A program made the position numbers and the translations under genes. The notes under the pieces are model-generated. The model worked only from the letters and a program-made list of their open reading frames with translations. It was not told where the DNA came from and did no database searches. A stretch of 64,000 nucleotides of DNA from FEN-1350 sp964386005 (GTDB lineage: Bacteria; Planctomycetota; Phycisphaerae; Sedimentisphaerales; Anaerohalosphaeraceae), in NCBI GenBank assembly GCA_964386005.1, contig CAYLSB010000010.1, forward strand, positions 16,856-80,855. The letters run 5' to 3'. The first letter of the stretch is position 1; each line of letters begins with the position of its first letter. Shown piece after piece: positions 44,503-53,049 of this stretch.

Positions 44503-45279
44503 TCAGATCTTTTCGCAGCGGATCACGGCACGATAGACAGCTCCAACACGGTTGCTTTCGATGATCAATGGCGGATACTGCTCGTTTCGCGGCTGAAGGC
44601 GGACCTTGTTTTCGTTTTCGAAGAAAACCCGCTTAAAGGTAGTTTCATGGGGCTGGGAAAACCGCACAAAGCAATCATCGCCGTTATTGACCTGTGCCGC
44701 CGGCGAAAAAATTACGATATCGCCTTCGTGGTACTTGGGTTCCATGGAATCCCCGCAAACCCGTAGCGAAAAGGCGTTGGGATCGTGCAGGTCAGGACAG
44801 CGAATGTAATCGTCGGCGTATCCGACGGGATAACCGAAGTCGTCGAAATCGACGGGGTAACCCGCCGTAACCTTGTTGATAATCGGCACAAGCTGCCCGG
44901 CCGTCATGGTGAATTCCGGTTTCTCGGAATGAACGGATTCCTCCGCAAGAAGGCCCGAGAGATCTTCCGTAACCGGCTTATTTTCCAAGAGGTTACGAAC
45001 TACTTGGCGAAGTTTTCGGTTGACAGCATCGGTCTGTTCGTAATCGTGGCGGACATCAGCCGGCATTCGTTCCAGATGGGCGATATGACGAAGAAGTCCG
45101 GATTCGAATCCCAAGACCTGTTCGAGCTTGATCAACAGCGAATCGCTTGGAGGATTTTTCACCCGGCCGGTTTCAATGGTCGAAATATAGGGTTTTGAAA
45201 AGCCGGTCTTGTTAGCGACTTCATCAAGAGTCATGTCCAGCTTTTCCCGCTTGGAGCGAATGATTTGTCCCAGTGACAT
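44503..45279 (-). CDS. XRE-family regulator with S24 (LexA/CI-like) peptidase domain
   Basis: This 258-residue regulator has an N-terminal helix-turn-helix (residues about 5-60, MTLDEVANKTGFSKPYISTI). The C-terminal S24 domain contains the serine S178 in CGDSMEPKYHEGD and the lysine K216 in TTFKRVFF, 38 residues apart as in LexA and phage CI. An Ala-Gly pair at residues 139-140 (NKVTAGYP) is where these proteins cut themselves. It may therefore be released by RecA after DNA damage. Its targets are unknown; the AT-rich DNA upstream of its start is the natural place for autoregulation. Its last bases border the lptD leader, with no prophage nearby. Confidence 0.8.
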   Translation of the reverse strand: MSLGQIIRSKREKLDMTLDEVANKTGFSKPYISTIETGRVKNPPSDSLLIKLEQVLGFESGLLRHIAHLERMPADVRHDYEQTDAVNRKLRQVVRNLLENKPVTEDLSGLLAEESVHSEKPEFTMTAGQLVPIINKVTAGYPVDFDDFGYPVGYADDYIRCPDLHDPNAFSLRVCGDSMEPKYHEGDIVIFSPAAQVNNGDDCFVRFSQPHETTFKRVFFENENKVRLQPRNEQYPPLIIESNRVGAVYRAVIRCEKI

Positions 45280-46030
45280 AGTGTATCCCGGCAGTCAAAA
45301 TGATATAGGATTTTTTATATAGAATTTAACTTTATACATTCAGCCCACACAACGTAGGTCTCATTTCCTCAAATTATCCGTTCAGAACGATTTTCAAAGG
45401 CCCCAATTTCCTCAATCAGCGAAAACTCCCATTTTCAGAAAATAGTATAGCACACAACAACAAAATTGCAAGAACTATTTCGGTAATCAACAAACAAATA
45501 ATCTCTCGAAATTCGTTCGGTTGTAAGTTATTGAATTATAAAGATTTATATAAATCCCGACAAATGGACGTTACAAAAATTCTCGAATATTATACGACTC
45601 AGGATGTCCAGTGGATGGAGCAAAATGGAAATTTCCAGACTCCGCGCAGGAAATTGTATTAACTCTCTCAAAACCACAGCGGAATAATGTTAAGCACGAA
45701 GAACCAAATTTTAAATAATCTATAGGCACAATTATTATATTAATAGAATCGTATTTTGATAAAGCGGATTCGGTGGCCTTGGTGAAACACACTCTGCATT
45801 CAATAGCGAGGACGCTTGTGCTACTTAATCTCGATCGGGGATCTTATAGAAAACACGACTTGAACAAAGTGAACAATTGTGTCACTGTAGAAAATGGATT
45901 GGCAAGATCGAATTGTATCTGGGATAATGAAAATGAGATTAAAATATGTACCTCCTGATTATGGGAAACCAAACAACTATACGTTTCCGGAGAAATTCTT
46001 CAGTGAATAATACAAGGGGAGACAAGGAGC
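45280..46030. other. AT-rich intergenic region without a clear gene
   Basis: About 750 bases are clearly richer in A and T than the neighbours. Two short frames (45571-45792 minus, 45773-45958 plus) have no ribosome site, signal or family match and are not annotated as genes. The composition suggests horizontally acquired or decaying DNA. The start of the next gene has GGGAG about ten bases upstream. Confidence 0.4.
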
Positions 46031-47530
46031 ATGCAGGATAAATCGATTTTGATCATCGGGGCGGGGATTGCGGGGATGTCGGCGGGTTGTTATGGGCAGA
46101 TGAACGGCTATCGCACGCAAATCTTCGAGATGCACGATCTGCCGGGGGGATTGTGCACGGCCTGGAAACGCAAGGGGTACACCATCGACGGCTGTCTGCA
46201 CTGGCTGGTCGGTTCGTCGCCGGGAGTTGGCTTCCACAGGATATGGCAGGAACTGGGGGCGATTCAGGGGCGGCGGATGGTGGATCACGACGTGTTTTTG
46301 CGTATCGAGGGATCGGGGGGCAAAGCATTTATCCTGTATTCTGACATTGACCGCTTTGAACGGCACCTCAAGGAACTGGCGCCGCAGGATACGGCCGTGA
46401 TCGAGGAACTGACGACGGCGGCACGAACGTGCGCGAAATATGACTTGCCAGTCGATAAGGCGCCGGAGTTGTATCGGACAATCGATGGGATCGGCTTTCT
46501 GATCCGATCGTTTGGATTCATACGGCTGATGTCCAAGTGGAAAAAGGTGACCGTCGAGGAATTTGCGCAACGATTTTCTGATCCATTTCTGCGCGAAGCT
46601 CTGACGCGAATCGCCGACCTGCCTGGATTTCCGATGGCGGGGCTGATTATGATCCTGGCGTGGCTGCAACGGAAATCGGCGGGGTATCCGATTGGCGGAT
46701 CGTTGGAATTCTCGCGGGCGATCGAGCGGAGATACCGGGAACTGGGAGGCGAGATTCAATACCATTCCCCGGTTCGCAAGATCATTGTCGAGCAGGATAC
46801 GGCCGTGGGGGTACGGCTGGCCGACGGGACCGAACACCGCGGCGATATCATTATCTCGGCGGCGGACGGGCACGCGACGATCTTCGATATGCTGGGTGGA
46901 AAATATACTAATAGCAAGGTCCGCGGATTCTACGACACGCTGCCGACTTTTCCGCCGATCGTTCAGGTGGCGCTGGGCGTCAACCGGACATTTGAAGGAA
47001 TGCCGTCATCCATTGTCTATTTGCTTGATAAGCCGATCAACATCGCCGGTCAGGAGCGAAAGTATTTTGGCGTATTGATCGGAAACTTCGATCCGACGCT
47101 GGCCCCTGCCGGTAAGACGGTCCTGAAGACGATATTCATGAGCGATTATGGGTACTGGAAGAAACTGCAACAGGATCCCTTGCAATATGCGGTCGAGAAG
47201 GACCGGATCGCCGAACAGTTTATCGCGCTACTGGATGAGCGGTGGCCGGGACTGGCTGCACAGGTGGAGATGCGGGATGTGGCTACGCCGATGACGTGGG
47301 AACGTTACACCGGCAACTGGAAAGGCAGTATGGAGGGCTGGATGGTCACGGAGAAAACCCTTCCACCGTTCCGGATGAGCAGGACCCTTCCGGGGCTGAG
47401 GAATTTTTATATGGCCGGACAATGGGTCGAGCCGGGCGGAGGCGTACCGCCGGCGGCGATGTCCGGACGGAACCTGATGCAGATCATCTGTAAGCGCAAT
47501 CGGAAAAAATTTACGGCGACGATTCCTTGA
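46031..47530 (+). CDS. FAD/NAD(P)-dependent oxidoreductase, phytoene desaturase-like
   Basis: This 499-residue protein starts with the dinucleotide-binding motif ILIIGAGIAGMSAG followed by the acidic strand end (QIFEMHDLPGGLCTAW). GGDII/ISAADGHATIF in the middle and the closing FYMAGQWVEPGGGVPPAAMSGRNL belong to the CrtI/CrtN/RetSat superfamily. These enzymes remove or add hydrogen in isoprenoids and related lipids. Without neighbouring carotenoid genes, a desaturase or saturase of unknown lipid is as likely as carotenoid synthesis. The start has GGGAG about ten bases before the ATG. No membrane segment is evident. Confidence 0.75.
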   Translation: MQDKSILIIGAGIAGMSAGCYGQMNGYRTQIFEMHDLPGGLCTAWKRKGYTIDGCLHWLVGSSPGVGFHRIWQELGAIQGRRMVDHDVFLRIEGSGGKAFILYSDIDRFERHLKELAPQDTAVIEELTTAARTCAKYDLPVDKAPELYRTIDGIGFLIRSFGFIRLMSKWKKVTVEEFAQRFSDPFLREALTRIADLPGFPMAGLIMILAWLQRKSAGYPIGGSLEFSRAIERRYRELGGEIQYHSPVRKIIVEQDTAVGVRLADGTEHRGDIIISAADGHATIFDMLGGKYTNSKVRGFYDTLPTFPPIVQVALGVNRTFEGMPSSIVYLLDKPINIAGQERKYFGVLIGNFDPTLAPAGKTVLKTIFMSDYGYWKKLQQDPLQYAVEKDRIAEQFIALLDERWPGLAAQVEMRDVATPMTWERYTGNWKGSMEGWMVTEKTLPPFRMSRTLPGLRNFYMAGQWVEPGGGVPPAAMSGRNLMQIICKRNRKKFTATIP

Positions 47531-47630
47531 GATCAGGAAAACGATTCCGTTGCATGACCGGGTTGATGACAACAATAGGAAACTGTGGGACAGCACGATA
47601 ACGGAAGGAATCCTATAGCGAGGGCCAAAC

Positions 47631-48494
47631 ATGAGGATACCGACACATTGGGCGAAAGGCACGTATTCCGGCGAAGATGCCAAAGGAAGACCGCGGCGTT
47701 TCAACGCCTGGGGATGGTCGTTTGACAGCGTTTCCCTGGCCAGCGCCGACGCGGCGGTTCGTGCCCGGAGGATCTTCGAGCATTTCGTCAGCGGCACCAA
47801 GCCGAATACCTACGATTATCTCGAACATCCGCTGCGGGAAGAGATCGTGCAATCCTTCGGCGAAGGCGAAGCGAAAACGGCGATCATGACGCGAAACCGA
47901 TACGGTTCGCTTGTGCTGAATTCCGTGGCCGTGTGTTTTGTCGATGTCGATTTTCCGCCGGCCCGATCCAGCGGTTTTTGGGATGCAATCGTGTCGTTGT
48001 TTTCGCCGACGAAACGACAGGCCCGGACGGAGGCGACACAGCAGCAAACTCTCGAGAGGGTCCGGCAATGGCATGAACGAAATTCGCAGCGGTCGTTTCG
48101 GTTGTACCAGACGGCCGCGGGTCTGAGAATGCTGATGACCGATCGACTGTACGATCCGAAATCCGCGGAGGTCGAGATACTATTTAACGATCTCGGCTGC
48201 GATTCCCTCTATCGAAAACTAACACAAAAGCAGGAGTGCTTCCGTGCCAGACTGACCCCCAAGCACTGGCGTTGCGGGATAGAACGGCCACCGAATCGGT
48301 ACCCATGGGATACGCCCGAAGACGAACGGGCCTATCGGCAATGGCAGCGGAGGTACGAAACCAAAGCACGGGAACGGGCAACGTGTCGATTGATCGAAGC
48401 GTTCGGTCCCGCATCCACCGATCAGACGATAGCCGATATGGTTCGGTTTCATGACCAATATGCCTGCTCCGGAAACGAAGCGATACTGGCGTAA
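47631..48494 (+). CDS. conserved hypothetical protein with possible primase-like core
   Basis: This is a 287-residue soluble protein of a family I recall as widespread but unnamed. It begins MRIPTHWAKGTY. A strong strand ends in NSVAVCFVDVDFP, later followed by FRLYQTAAGLRMLMTDRLYD and, after LFNDLGCDSLYRKL, by ECFRARLTPK. The order hhhDhD, then a G-rich strand, then an Arg-rich strand recalls archaeo-eukaryotic primase folds, but the histidine of motif II is not present, so this is only a suggestion. No signal peptide is present. It lies 100 bases after the oxidoreductase gene and may share its transcript. Confidence 0.6.
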   Translation: MRIPTHWAKGTYSGEDAKGRPRRFNAWGWSFDSVSLASADAAVRARRIFEHFVSGTKPNTYDYLEHPLREEIVQSFGEGEAKTAIMTRNRYGSLVLNSVAVCFVDVDFPPARSSGFWDAIVSLFSPTKRQARTEATQQQTLERVRQWHERNSQRSFRLYQTAAGLRMLMTDRLYDPKSAEVEILFNDLGCDSLYRKLTQKQECFRARLTPKHWRCGIERPPNRYPWDTPEDERAYRQWQRRYETKARERATCRLIEAFGPASTDQTIADMVRFHDQYACSGNEAILA

Positions 48495-48594
48495 GAGGGC
48501 AATATATTGTTATAAAAAGATACGGTATAGCTCATATTGTACCCCTTGCCGTCGATTCCCTTTGTTGCTCATTCCGGAGAAGAGGCGATTGTCC

Positions 48595-48645
48595 CAATAA
48601 AAAACTGCCGGATACAATCCAGCTCTGAGATTCTATCCGGCAGCA
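48595..48645 (-). terminator. intrinsic terminator of the Cys/Lys-rich peptide gene
   Basis: CTGCCGGATA at 48605-48614 pairs perfectly with TATCCGGCAG at 48634-48643. On the minus strand the hairpin is followed by a run of T (A-run at 48600-48604 on the plus strand). It lies about 20 bases after the stop of the 48666-48893 gene. Confidence 0.65.
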
Positions 48646-48665
48646 AAAAATTGTACGATACAGGA

Positions 48666-48893
48666 TTACTTCTTCGGGCAACCTGCCCCTTCTTTGGGAC
48701 AGCCCTGTTTGGCCTTGTCGCACTCTTTATCCTTATCGCACTTCTTTTCCTTATCGCACTGTTTGTCTTTTTCCTGCTTGGTGCAGGTCCCATTTTCCTT
48801 GGGACAGCTTGATTGACCATCGACCGCCCATACGGTTCCGATAATCAAAATCGCCGCGATGACTGTTGAAACCAACCAGGTTCGAGTCTTCAT
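48666..48893 (-). CDS. small secreted Cys/Lys/Asp-rich repeat protein
   Basis: This 75-residue protein has a clear signal peptide (WLVSTVIAAILIIGTVWA) followed by a mature part of about 50 residues. It is made of short repeats with one cysteine each: SCPKENGTCTKQ, QCDKEKKCDKDKECDKAK, GCPKEGAGCPKK. Eight cysteines with lysine and acidic spacing suggest metal binding or disulfide-bonded structure. AGGAG lies eight bases before the ATG and a good terminator follows, so it is a complete monocistronic unit. The family is not recognised. Confidence 0.7.
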   Translation of the reverse strand: MKTRTWLVSTVIAAILIIGTVWAVDGQSSCPKENGTCTKQEKDKQCDKEKKCDKDKECDKAKQGCPKEGAGCPKK

Positions 48894-49104
48894 GATTTTT
48901 CTCCTGCAAACATAAGGGCATCATACTTTTTCCTGAACTCTGTCTTTTCCTTCCTTCTGTGTTTATTTACGGAAAGGATAAGTAAGTTGTCATAGCTACG
49001 GCCGGAAGCATTATGTGTTCGGTGAAAAAATGATTTTTTCGGCGAGGACCGATCCGCTTCAAAACAAGAGATTCGGAATGAAAAGAAATGAGGCATTCTC
49101 GACG

Positions 49105-49330
49105 CAACAAAAAACTGCCGAACCCATCCATCATGAGGATCGGCTCGGCAGTCTTATCCTGGTTGGGTTTTTGCGTTTCGGGCTAATGCCCTCGGGCTCG
49201 AATTTGCAGCTTTTGTAGCTACCTATCCTCGCCTTCCTTTCAGCAGGCGTCCATAAAGAACTTTTACTCTGCCCGTCAGAGGCCCGAATCGTTCCGGCGA
49301 TCAGCTTCGCCAAACTTCCCTACAAACCCA
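49105..49330 (-). ncRNA. candidate structured RNA with intrinsic terminator
   Basis: Six hairpins are packed into about 200 bases on the minus strand, 5' to 3': GGCGA/TCGCC (49296-49311), CTCTG/CAGAG (49267-49281), CGCCT/AGGCG (49230-49249), GTAGCT/AGCTGC (49206-49222), GGGC/GCCC (49180-49191) and a long terminator stem ACTGCCGA/TCGGCAGT (49114-49152) followed by a T-run. The arrangement GCAAA, hairpin, ACGCAAA distantly recalls the GEMM c-di-GMP riboswitch, but the match is poor. A coding reading (60 codons) exists but has no family match. It may be an independent small RNA or a leader of the 48666 gene. Confidence 0.45.
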
Positions 49331-49525
49331 CCCAGACCTAAATCTCGGTTATCCATCACAGAATAACCAAGACATTACAAACCTTCTTAATTAAATTGCT
49401 CGCTATTTGTTCGATTTCACACTTCGTATTACGTACCCCATTTGGACATATCATTCTACTGCAGTATATACGGTCGAGTGTTCTGATCGGTTCGTTCGAT
49501 TTTATTTTTTTCGGGGTTGGCCGGT

Positions 49526-50569
49526 TCAATACCCCGGCTCTTCCCCGGCCATTTGAAAGGCCTCATCCAGCAATCGCTGGTATTGCATCAAATACCATTG
49601 AAGCCGTTCGAGCTGAAACTCCAGACCCTGTTGACGATCCGGCATCTTTCCCCCGTAGGGCGGATATCCATACGGCCACTGCCCTCGCGGATAGGGAACC
49701 ACCTGCGGGTACGGATTCATCGGCCAGGGGAATGGTTCGAACGAATAGGGTGGCACTCTTCTCGGGCGTTCCGCACGGGATGGATTTGTCAATTCCATCA
49801 TTTCCTTCTTGAGGACGGCGGCTTCCTTGCGAATTGCCGCGGCCTTTTCGCGATTACCCTCGGCCTGGGCCCGGTCGGCCTGGTTGCCCAGTTCCTGAAC
49901 CTGGTTGCGGAAGTGGGCCGCCTGGGCCCGACGATTGGCGGCATCCAGATCCCGTTCAACCTTCTCCGCTTGTTGACGCAGCGCCCGCGAGCGGGCCGAA
50001 TTGCCCGCTCCGGCGGCGCGATCCGCGGCCCGATTTGTTTCTTCAAGGCGGGTTCGAAGATTTCGGATATACTCGTCCGGATTCGGCCGGGCTTTTTCAA
50101 TCTCCAAACGACCAGCGATCTCCTCGAATTGCCGCATGAGCTCCATCGCTTCTTCGTGTCGGCCCTGCCGTTTCGCTTCCTGGGCACGTTGTCTCAGATT
50201 TTCGGCTTTTTCTTTTATCCCGGCGCGCTCTTGATCCCGGTCGGATTGATGCGGTCGCTCGGGTGATTCCGGACGAGGAAAGCGATACTCGCGTTCGATG
50301 ATCCGGCCTAATTCATCGGCCTCGGCCAGCATTTTGCGCGCCGTTTGCTGGTGCTCATTCGCTTCGGCGCGCAGTTGTTCGGCACGGCCGTTCATGCGCT
50401 CGAATTCCTTCAGGAGATTCTGCTCACCCTCGTCCAATTGTCCGTCGCGATTGCGGTCGAAACGCTTGTGCTGTTCGTTTTCAACCCGTTGGGACTCGGC
50501 CATCGTCGAGGGAACCCACGCGACCAAAAAAACCACGCCAACACACACCGACGCCCACTTCGTTTTCAT
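49526..50569 (-). CDS. secreted EF-hand and coiled-coil protein
   Basis: This 347-residue protein has a signal peptide (VCVGVVFLVAWVPSTMA). One EF-hand loop (FDRNRDGQLDEGE, with Asp, Asn and Glu at calcium positions) lies near residues 36-50. A long charged helical part follows (residues about 50-260), rich in Ala, Glu, Arg and Gln and typical of coiled coil. The tail is Pro/Tyr-rich (PYPQVVPYPRGQWPYGYPPY). It is probably a calcium-binding periplasmic or surface protein of structural nature. GGAAAGGG upstream supports the ATG. No anchor or enzyme domain is visible. Confidence 0.65.
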   Translation of the reverse strand: MKTKWASVCVGVVFLVAWVPSTMAESQRVENEQHKRFDRNRDGQLDEGEQNLLKEFERMNGRAEQLRAEANEHQQTARKMLAEADELGRIIEREYRFPRPESPERPHQSDRDQERAGIKEKAENLRQRAQEAKRQGRHEEAMELMRQFEEIAGRLEIEKARPNPDEYIRNLRTRLEETNRAADRAAGAGNSARSRALRQQAEKVERDLDAANRRAQAAHFRNQVQELGNQADRAQAEGNREKAAAIRKEAAVLKKEMMELTNPSRAERPRRVPPYSFEPFPWPMNPYPQVVPYPRGQWPYGYPPYGGKMPDRQQGLEFQLERLQWYLMQYQRLLDEAFQMAGEEPGY

Positions 50570-50906
50570 ACGCCTGCCCTTTCCTATTCATACCGTTTTC
50601 CCCCGCGACCTCAAACCCGGTGCAAGCCATACACAATCATTATACCCAAATAGCCCAATACAATCATGCATTTTTTTTCGCCTTGTTCCTTGTTCCTATG
50701 TAGAGATACACCCTTTTCATCCCGATAAACGCCTTTTTTTATTCTATGGGAATCCATAAGCAAAATTTTCCTCCCCAATCGGTAATTTCCCTACGGAACC
50801 AAACAGGATCGCCGTCGTACACTGGAACGCAAGTTATAGTACCCGCATCTGGTGGTCAGACGCGAGGCGTATTTTCGTTCAAATGAATATTGGAAAGGGG
50901 ATGACA
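50570..50906. other. divergent intergenic region
   Basis: The region separates the divergent EF-hand and dockerin-caspase-like genes and should hold both promoters. I see no clear promoter match, repeat or RNA structure in it. Confidence 0.35.
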
Positions 50907-52874
50907 ATGAACTTTTTTAAGGGATTATTATTGATGTTGCCGTTGTTGGGCATATCCGCCCCGACGTTATGGGCGGACGATTGCCCGATCGATTGCCCGG
51001 GCGACCTCAACGGCGATTGCAAGGTCAACCAGGAAGACCTGGCGATCTTGTCGGCCAACTGGCTGAAAGATTGCGGACTGCCTCCGGACCTGCCGGTTTT
51101 AAAAATCCTTGGGGCGGGAATTTCCGAAGAGCAAGCCGCCAAGCTGGCCGATCATCTGAAGATTCCGCGGCAACTGCTGGGTTTTGAAAACGGCGAGGCG
51201 GTATTTGTCGATCCTTTGAATGTCTTGAAGGTGCCGACGCTTCCGGTTACGGATGAGGCCCTGATCAAGGAATTGACCGAGGCCAGCGAGGTTCCGCGAG
51301 GCGGCGAATTGGGATTTGAAGCGTTAAACATCGACGCCCTGACAAGGATTAAGCCGGTACCCGCCAATGAGGCCATCATCGCCATTTTGATCGGCTTGCG
51401 CCAGGCCGGCATCGAGTTGGGCGAAGGCGCTTCACTGGGTGATGGTTCGGTCTTTGAATTGCGAGACCTCCAGGGCGGCCTCTTGCTGCCGGCGGTGCAA
51501 GTGGATACCCGCGTGGGCTTTGAGCCGTCCTTTGGCGGAATCCCGATTCTCGGACCCGGAGCGCAATTCAGCGCACGACTGGCTCCGGACGGCCAGGTGA
51601 CGCAGTTGCATATTGCCACGCGGTCCCTCGGAGCCGGAGATCCGGTTCCATTGTTGACCCCGCAGGCGGCGGCCGTTCGGGCATTCGCCTCCAGCGGAGG
51701 CAATTTCGTGCCGGAAGGCAACCTCAAGCTTGTCTATTTTTCTCCCTCCCTGATGCACCGAAACGCCCAGATTCTCGTTCCGCATTATGATCTTGGCGGA
51801 ATCGCGTTCGGCGAGGAAGGGCAGCAGGCCAACAAGCTTCGTAAATTGGTCCCCGCGATCGATGATCCCAAATATGTTCCGCAACTGACCCTTCGGGCGT
51901 CGGTCAAAGGCAACCTGGTTATGGCCGATGCCATCGTTCAAGGCGGAGCCAAGCCCTACAGTTTCAAATGGTTCTCGTCCTCGGTCGATCTGAGTGAGAT
52001 TCCGGACGATGCCGCATCCATTGAGTACAATGCCCTTCCGCGAAACCAGTCCGGCCCGGAAATCGTAACGGTTCAGGTTACGGACGATAACGGCATCGCC
52101 GTCGATGCCAGCCAGACGCTGTTGATTGAGTTCCTTCTGACGCCGCCGGCGGGGAATGTCGGCATACTCGTCGCCGGTGTTTCCGACTTCGGCGTATCGC
52201 GCGGAGTATCGGACCTCGGAGCGGTCAATCAGGCCGGATTCGTGAACCGCTTTATGGCGGATGGAATTGTCAAGCGATTTAACTGGGCGGGCGCCAGTTC
52301 GTGGGAAGAAGACTTCAAGCAGCCCCCGGCCGGAACGGACACAACCTATGTGGATAATGCGGATATTGTCTTCTACATCGGTCACGGATATGGCGGTGGG
52401 TTTACGTTTGAAACCCTCCATGACGACAAGAATCTGACGACCTCCGATGCCCCCGGCGCCTGGGGCAACAACGATCTGGAATGGTTGTCGTTGCTATCCT
52501 GCCAGGTTCTGACGGGAACCTACGACAGCAAGAGCTGGGCGACGCGGTGGGGTCCCGCATTTGACGGCCTGCACCTTCTGCTGGGCTTCCAGACCAACGC
52601 CTATGACTGGGGCGGGTTCGGCGGACGGTTCGCCGACTGGACGCTCGGGCGCAATCTCGGACTCTTCAAGTTACCCCCCCTGCCGATTCGCGCCGCATGG
52701 TTCCAGGCCAAGGCCGAACAACAGCCCGCTTCCGTTGAAGCCGTCGTAATGGGCGTGGTCGGACCGGGCAATGTCCTGGGAGGTTACAATGACTACTTCT
52801 GGGGCAAAGGACCCGTCAGTTGCGACCTGCGGGGAAGCAACAAACGTGGATATTGGAGAATCGTGTACAAGTAA
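50907..52874 (+). CDS. secreted DUF6345-like caspase-fold protein with N-terminal dockerin
   Basis: This 655-residue secreted protein has a signal peptide (LLLMLPLLGISAPTLWA) followed at once by a type I dockerin (CPGDLNGDCKVNQEDLAIL, with Asp/Asn at calcium positions). The C-terminal 250 residues match the DUF6345 pattern: DIVFYIGHGYGGGF, NNDLEWLSLLSCQVL, LLLGFQTNAYDWGG. A His in GHG and a Cys in LSC about 55 residues later form the dyad of caspase-like (clan CD) peptidases. A module of about 350 residues of unknown fold lies between. The start at 50907 is favoured by AGGGG six bases upstream. Confidence 0.7.
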   Translation: MNFFKGLLLMLPLLGISAPTLWADDCPIDCPGDLNGDCKVNQEDLAILSANWLKDCGLPPDLPVLKILGAGISEEQAAKLADHLKIPRQLLGFENGEAVFVDPLNVLKVPTLPVTDEALIKELTEASEVPRGGELGFEALNIDALTRIKPVPANEAIIAILIGLRQAGIELGEGASLGDGSVFELRDLQGGLLLPAVQVDTRVGFEPSFGGIPILGPGAQFSARLAPDGQVTQLHIATRSLGAGDPVPLLTPQAAAVRAFASSGGNFVPEGNLKLVYFSPSLMHRNAQILVPHYDLGGIAFGEEGQQANKLRKLVPAIDDPKYVPQLTLRASVKGNLVMADAIVQGGAKPYSFKWFSSSVDLSEIPDDAASIEYNALPRNQSGPEIVTVQVTDDNGIAVDASQTLLIEFLLTPPAGNVGILVAGVSDFGVSRGVSDLGAVNQAGFVNRFMADGIVKRFNWAGASSWEEDFKQPPAGTDTTYVDNADIVFYIGHGYGGGFTFETLHDDKNLTTSDAPGAWGNNDLEWLSLLSCQVLTGTYDSKSWATRWGPAFDGLHLLLGFQTNAYDWGGFGGRFADWTLGRNLGLFKLPPLPIRAAWFQAKAEQQPASVEAVVMGVVGPGNVLGGYNDYFWGKGPVSCDLRGSNKRGYWRIVYK

Positions 52875-52905
52875 ATCGTTCTTTTCCCTCAGGACGATCA
52901 AGCGA

Positions 52906-52948
52906 GCGGGCAAAGGCCGACGGTCTTTGCCCGCCGTATTTACTATTT
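52906..52948 (+). terminator. intrinsic terminator of the dockerin-caspase-like gene
   Basis: GCGGGCAAAG at 52906-52915 pairs perfectly with CTTTGCCCGC at 52925-52934 around a nine-base loop, followed by a T-rich stretch. It lies 31 bases after the stop codon. Confidence 0.6.
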
Positions 52949-53049
52949 GTAATGGAACTGGATTATCCTAATGATGGCGATCGAATTTCATCCAGTTATC
53001 CGAAATCACCACCCACTGTTCAGTCCCTATTCATTTCAGATACAATACC

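Noticed and set aside
49131..49313. 60-codon minus-strand frame over the hairpin cluster.
   Set aside because: No ribosome site, no family match and it reads through several perfect hairpins; RNA is the better explanation.
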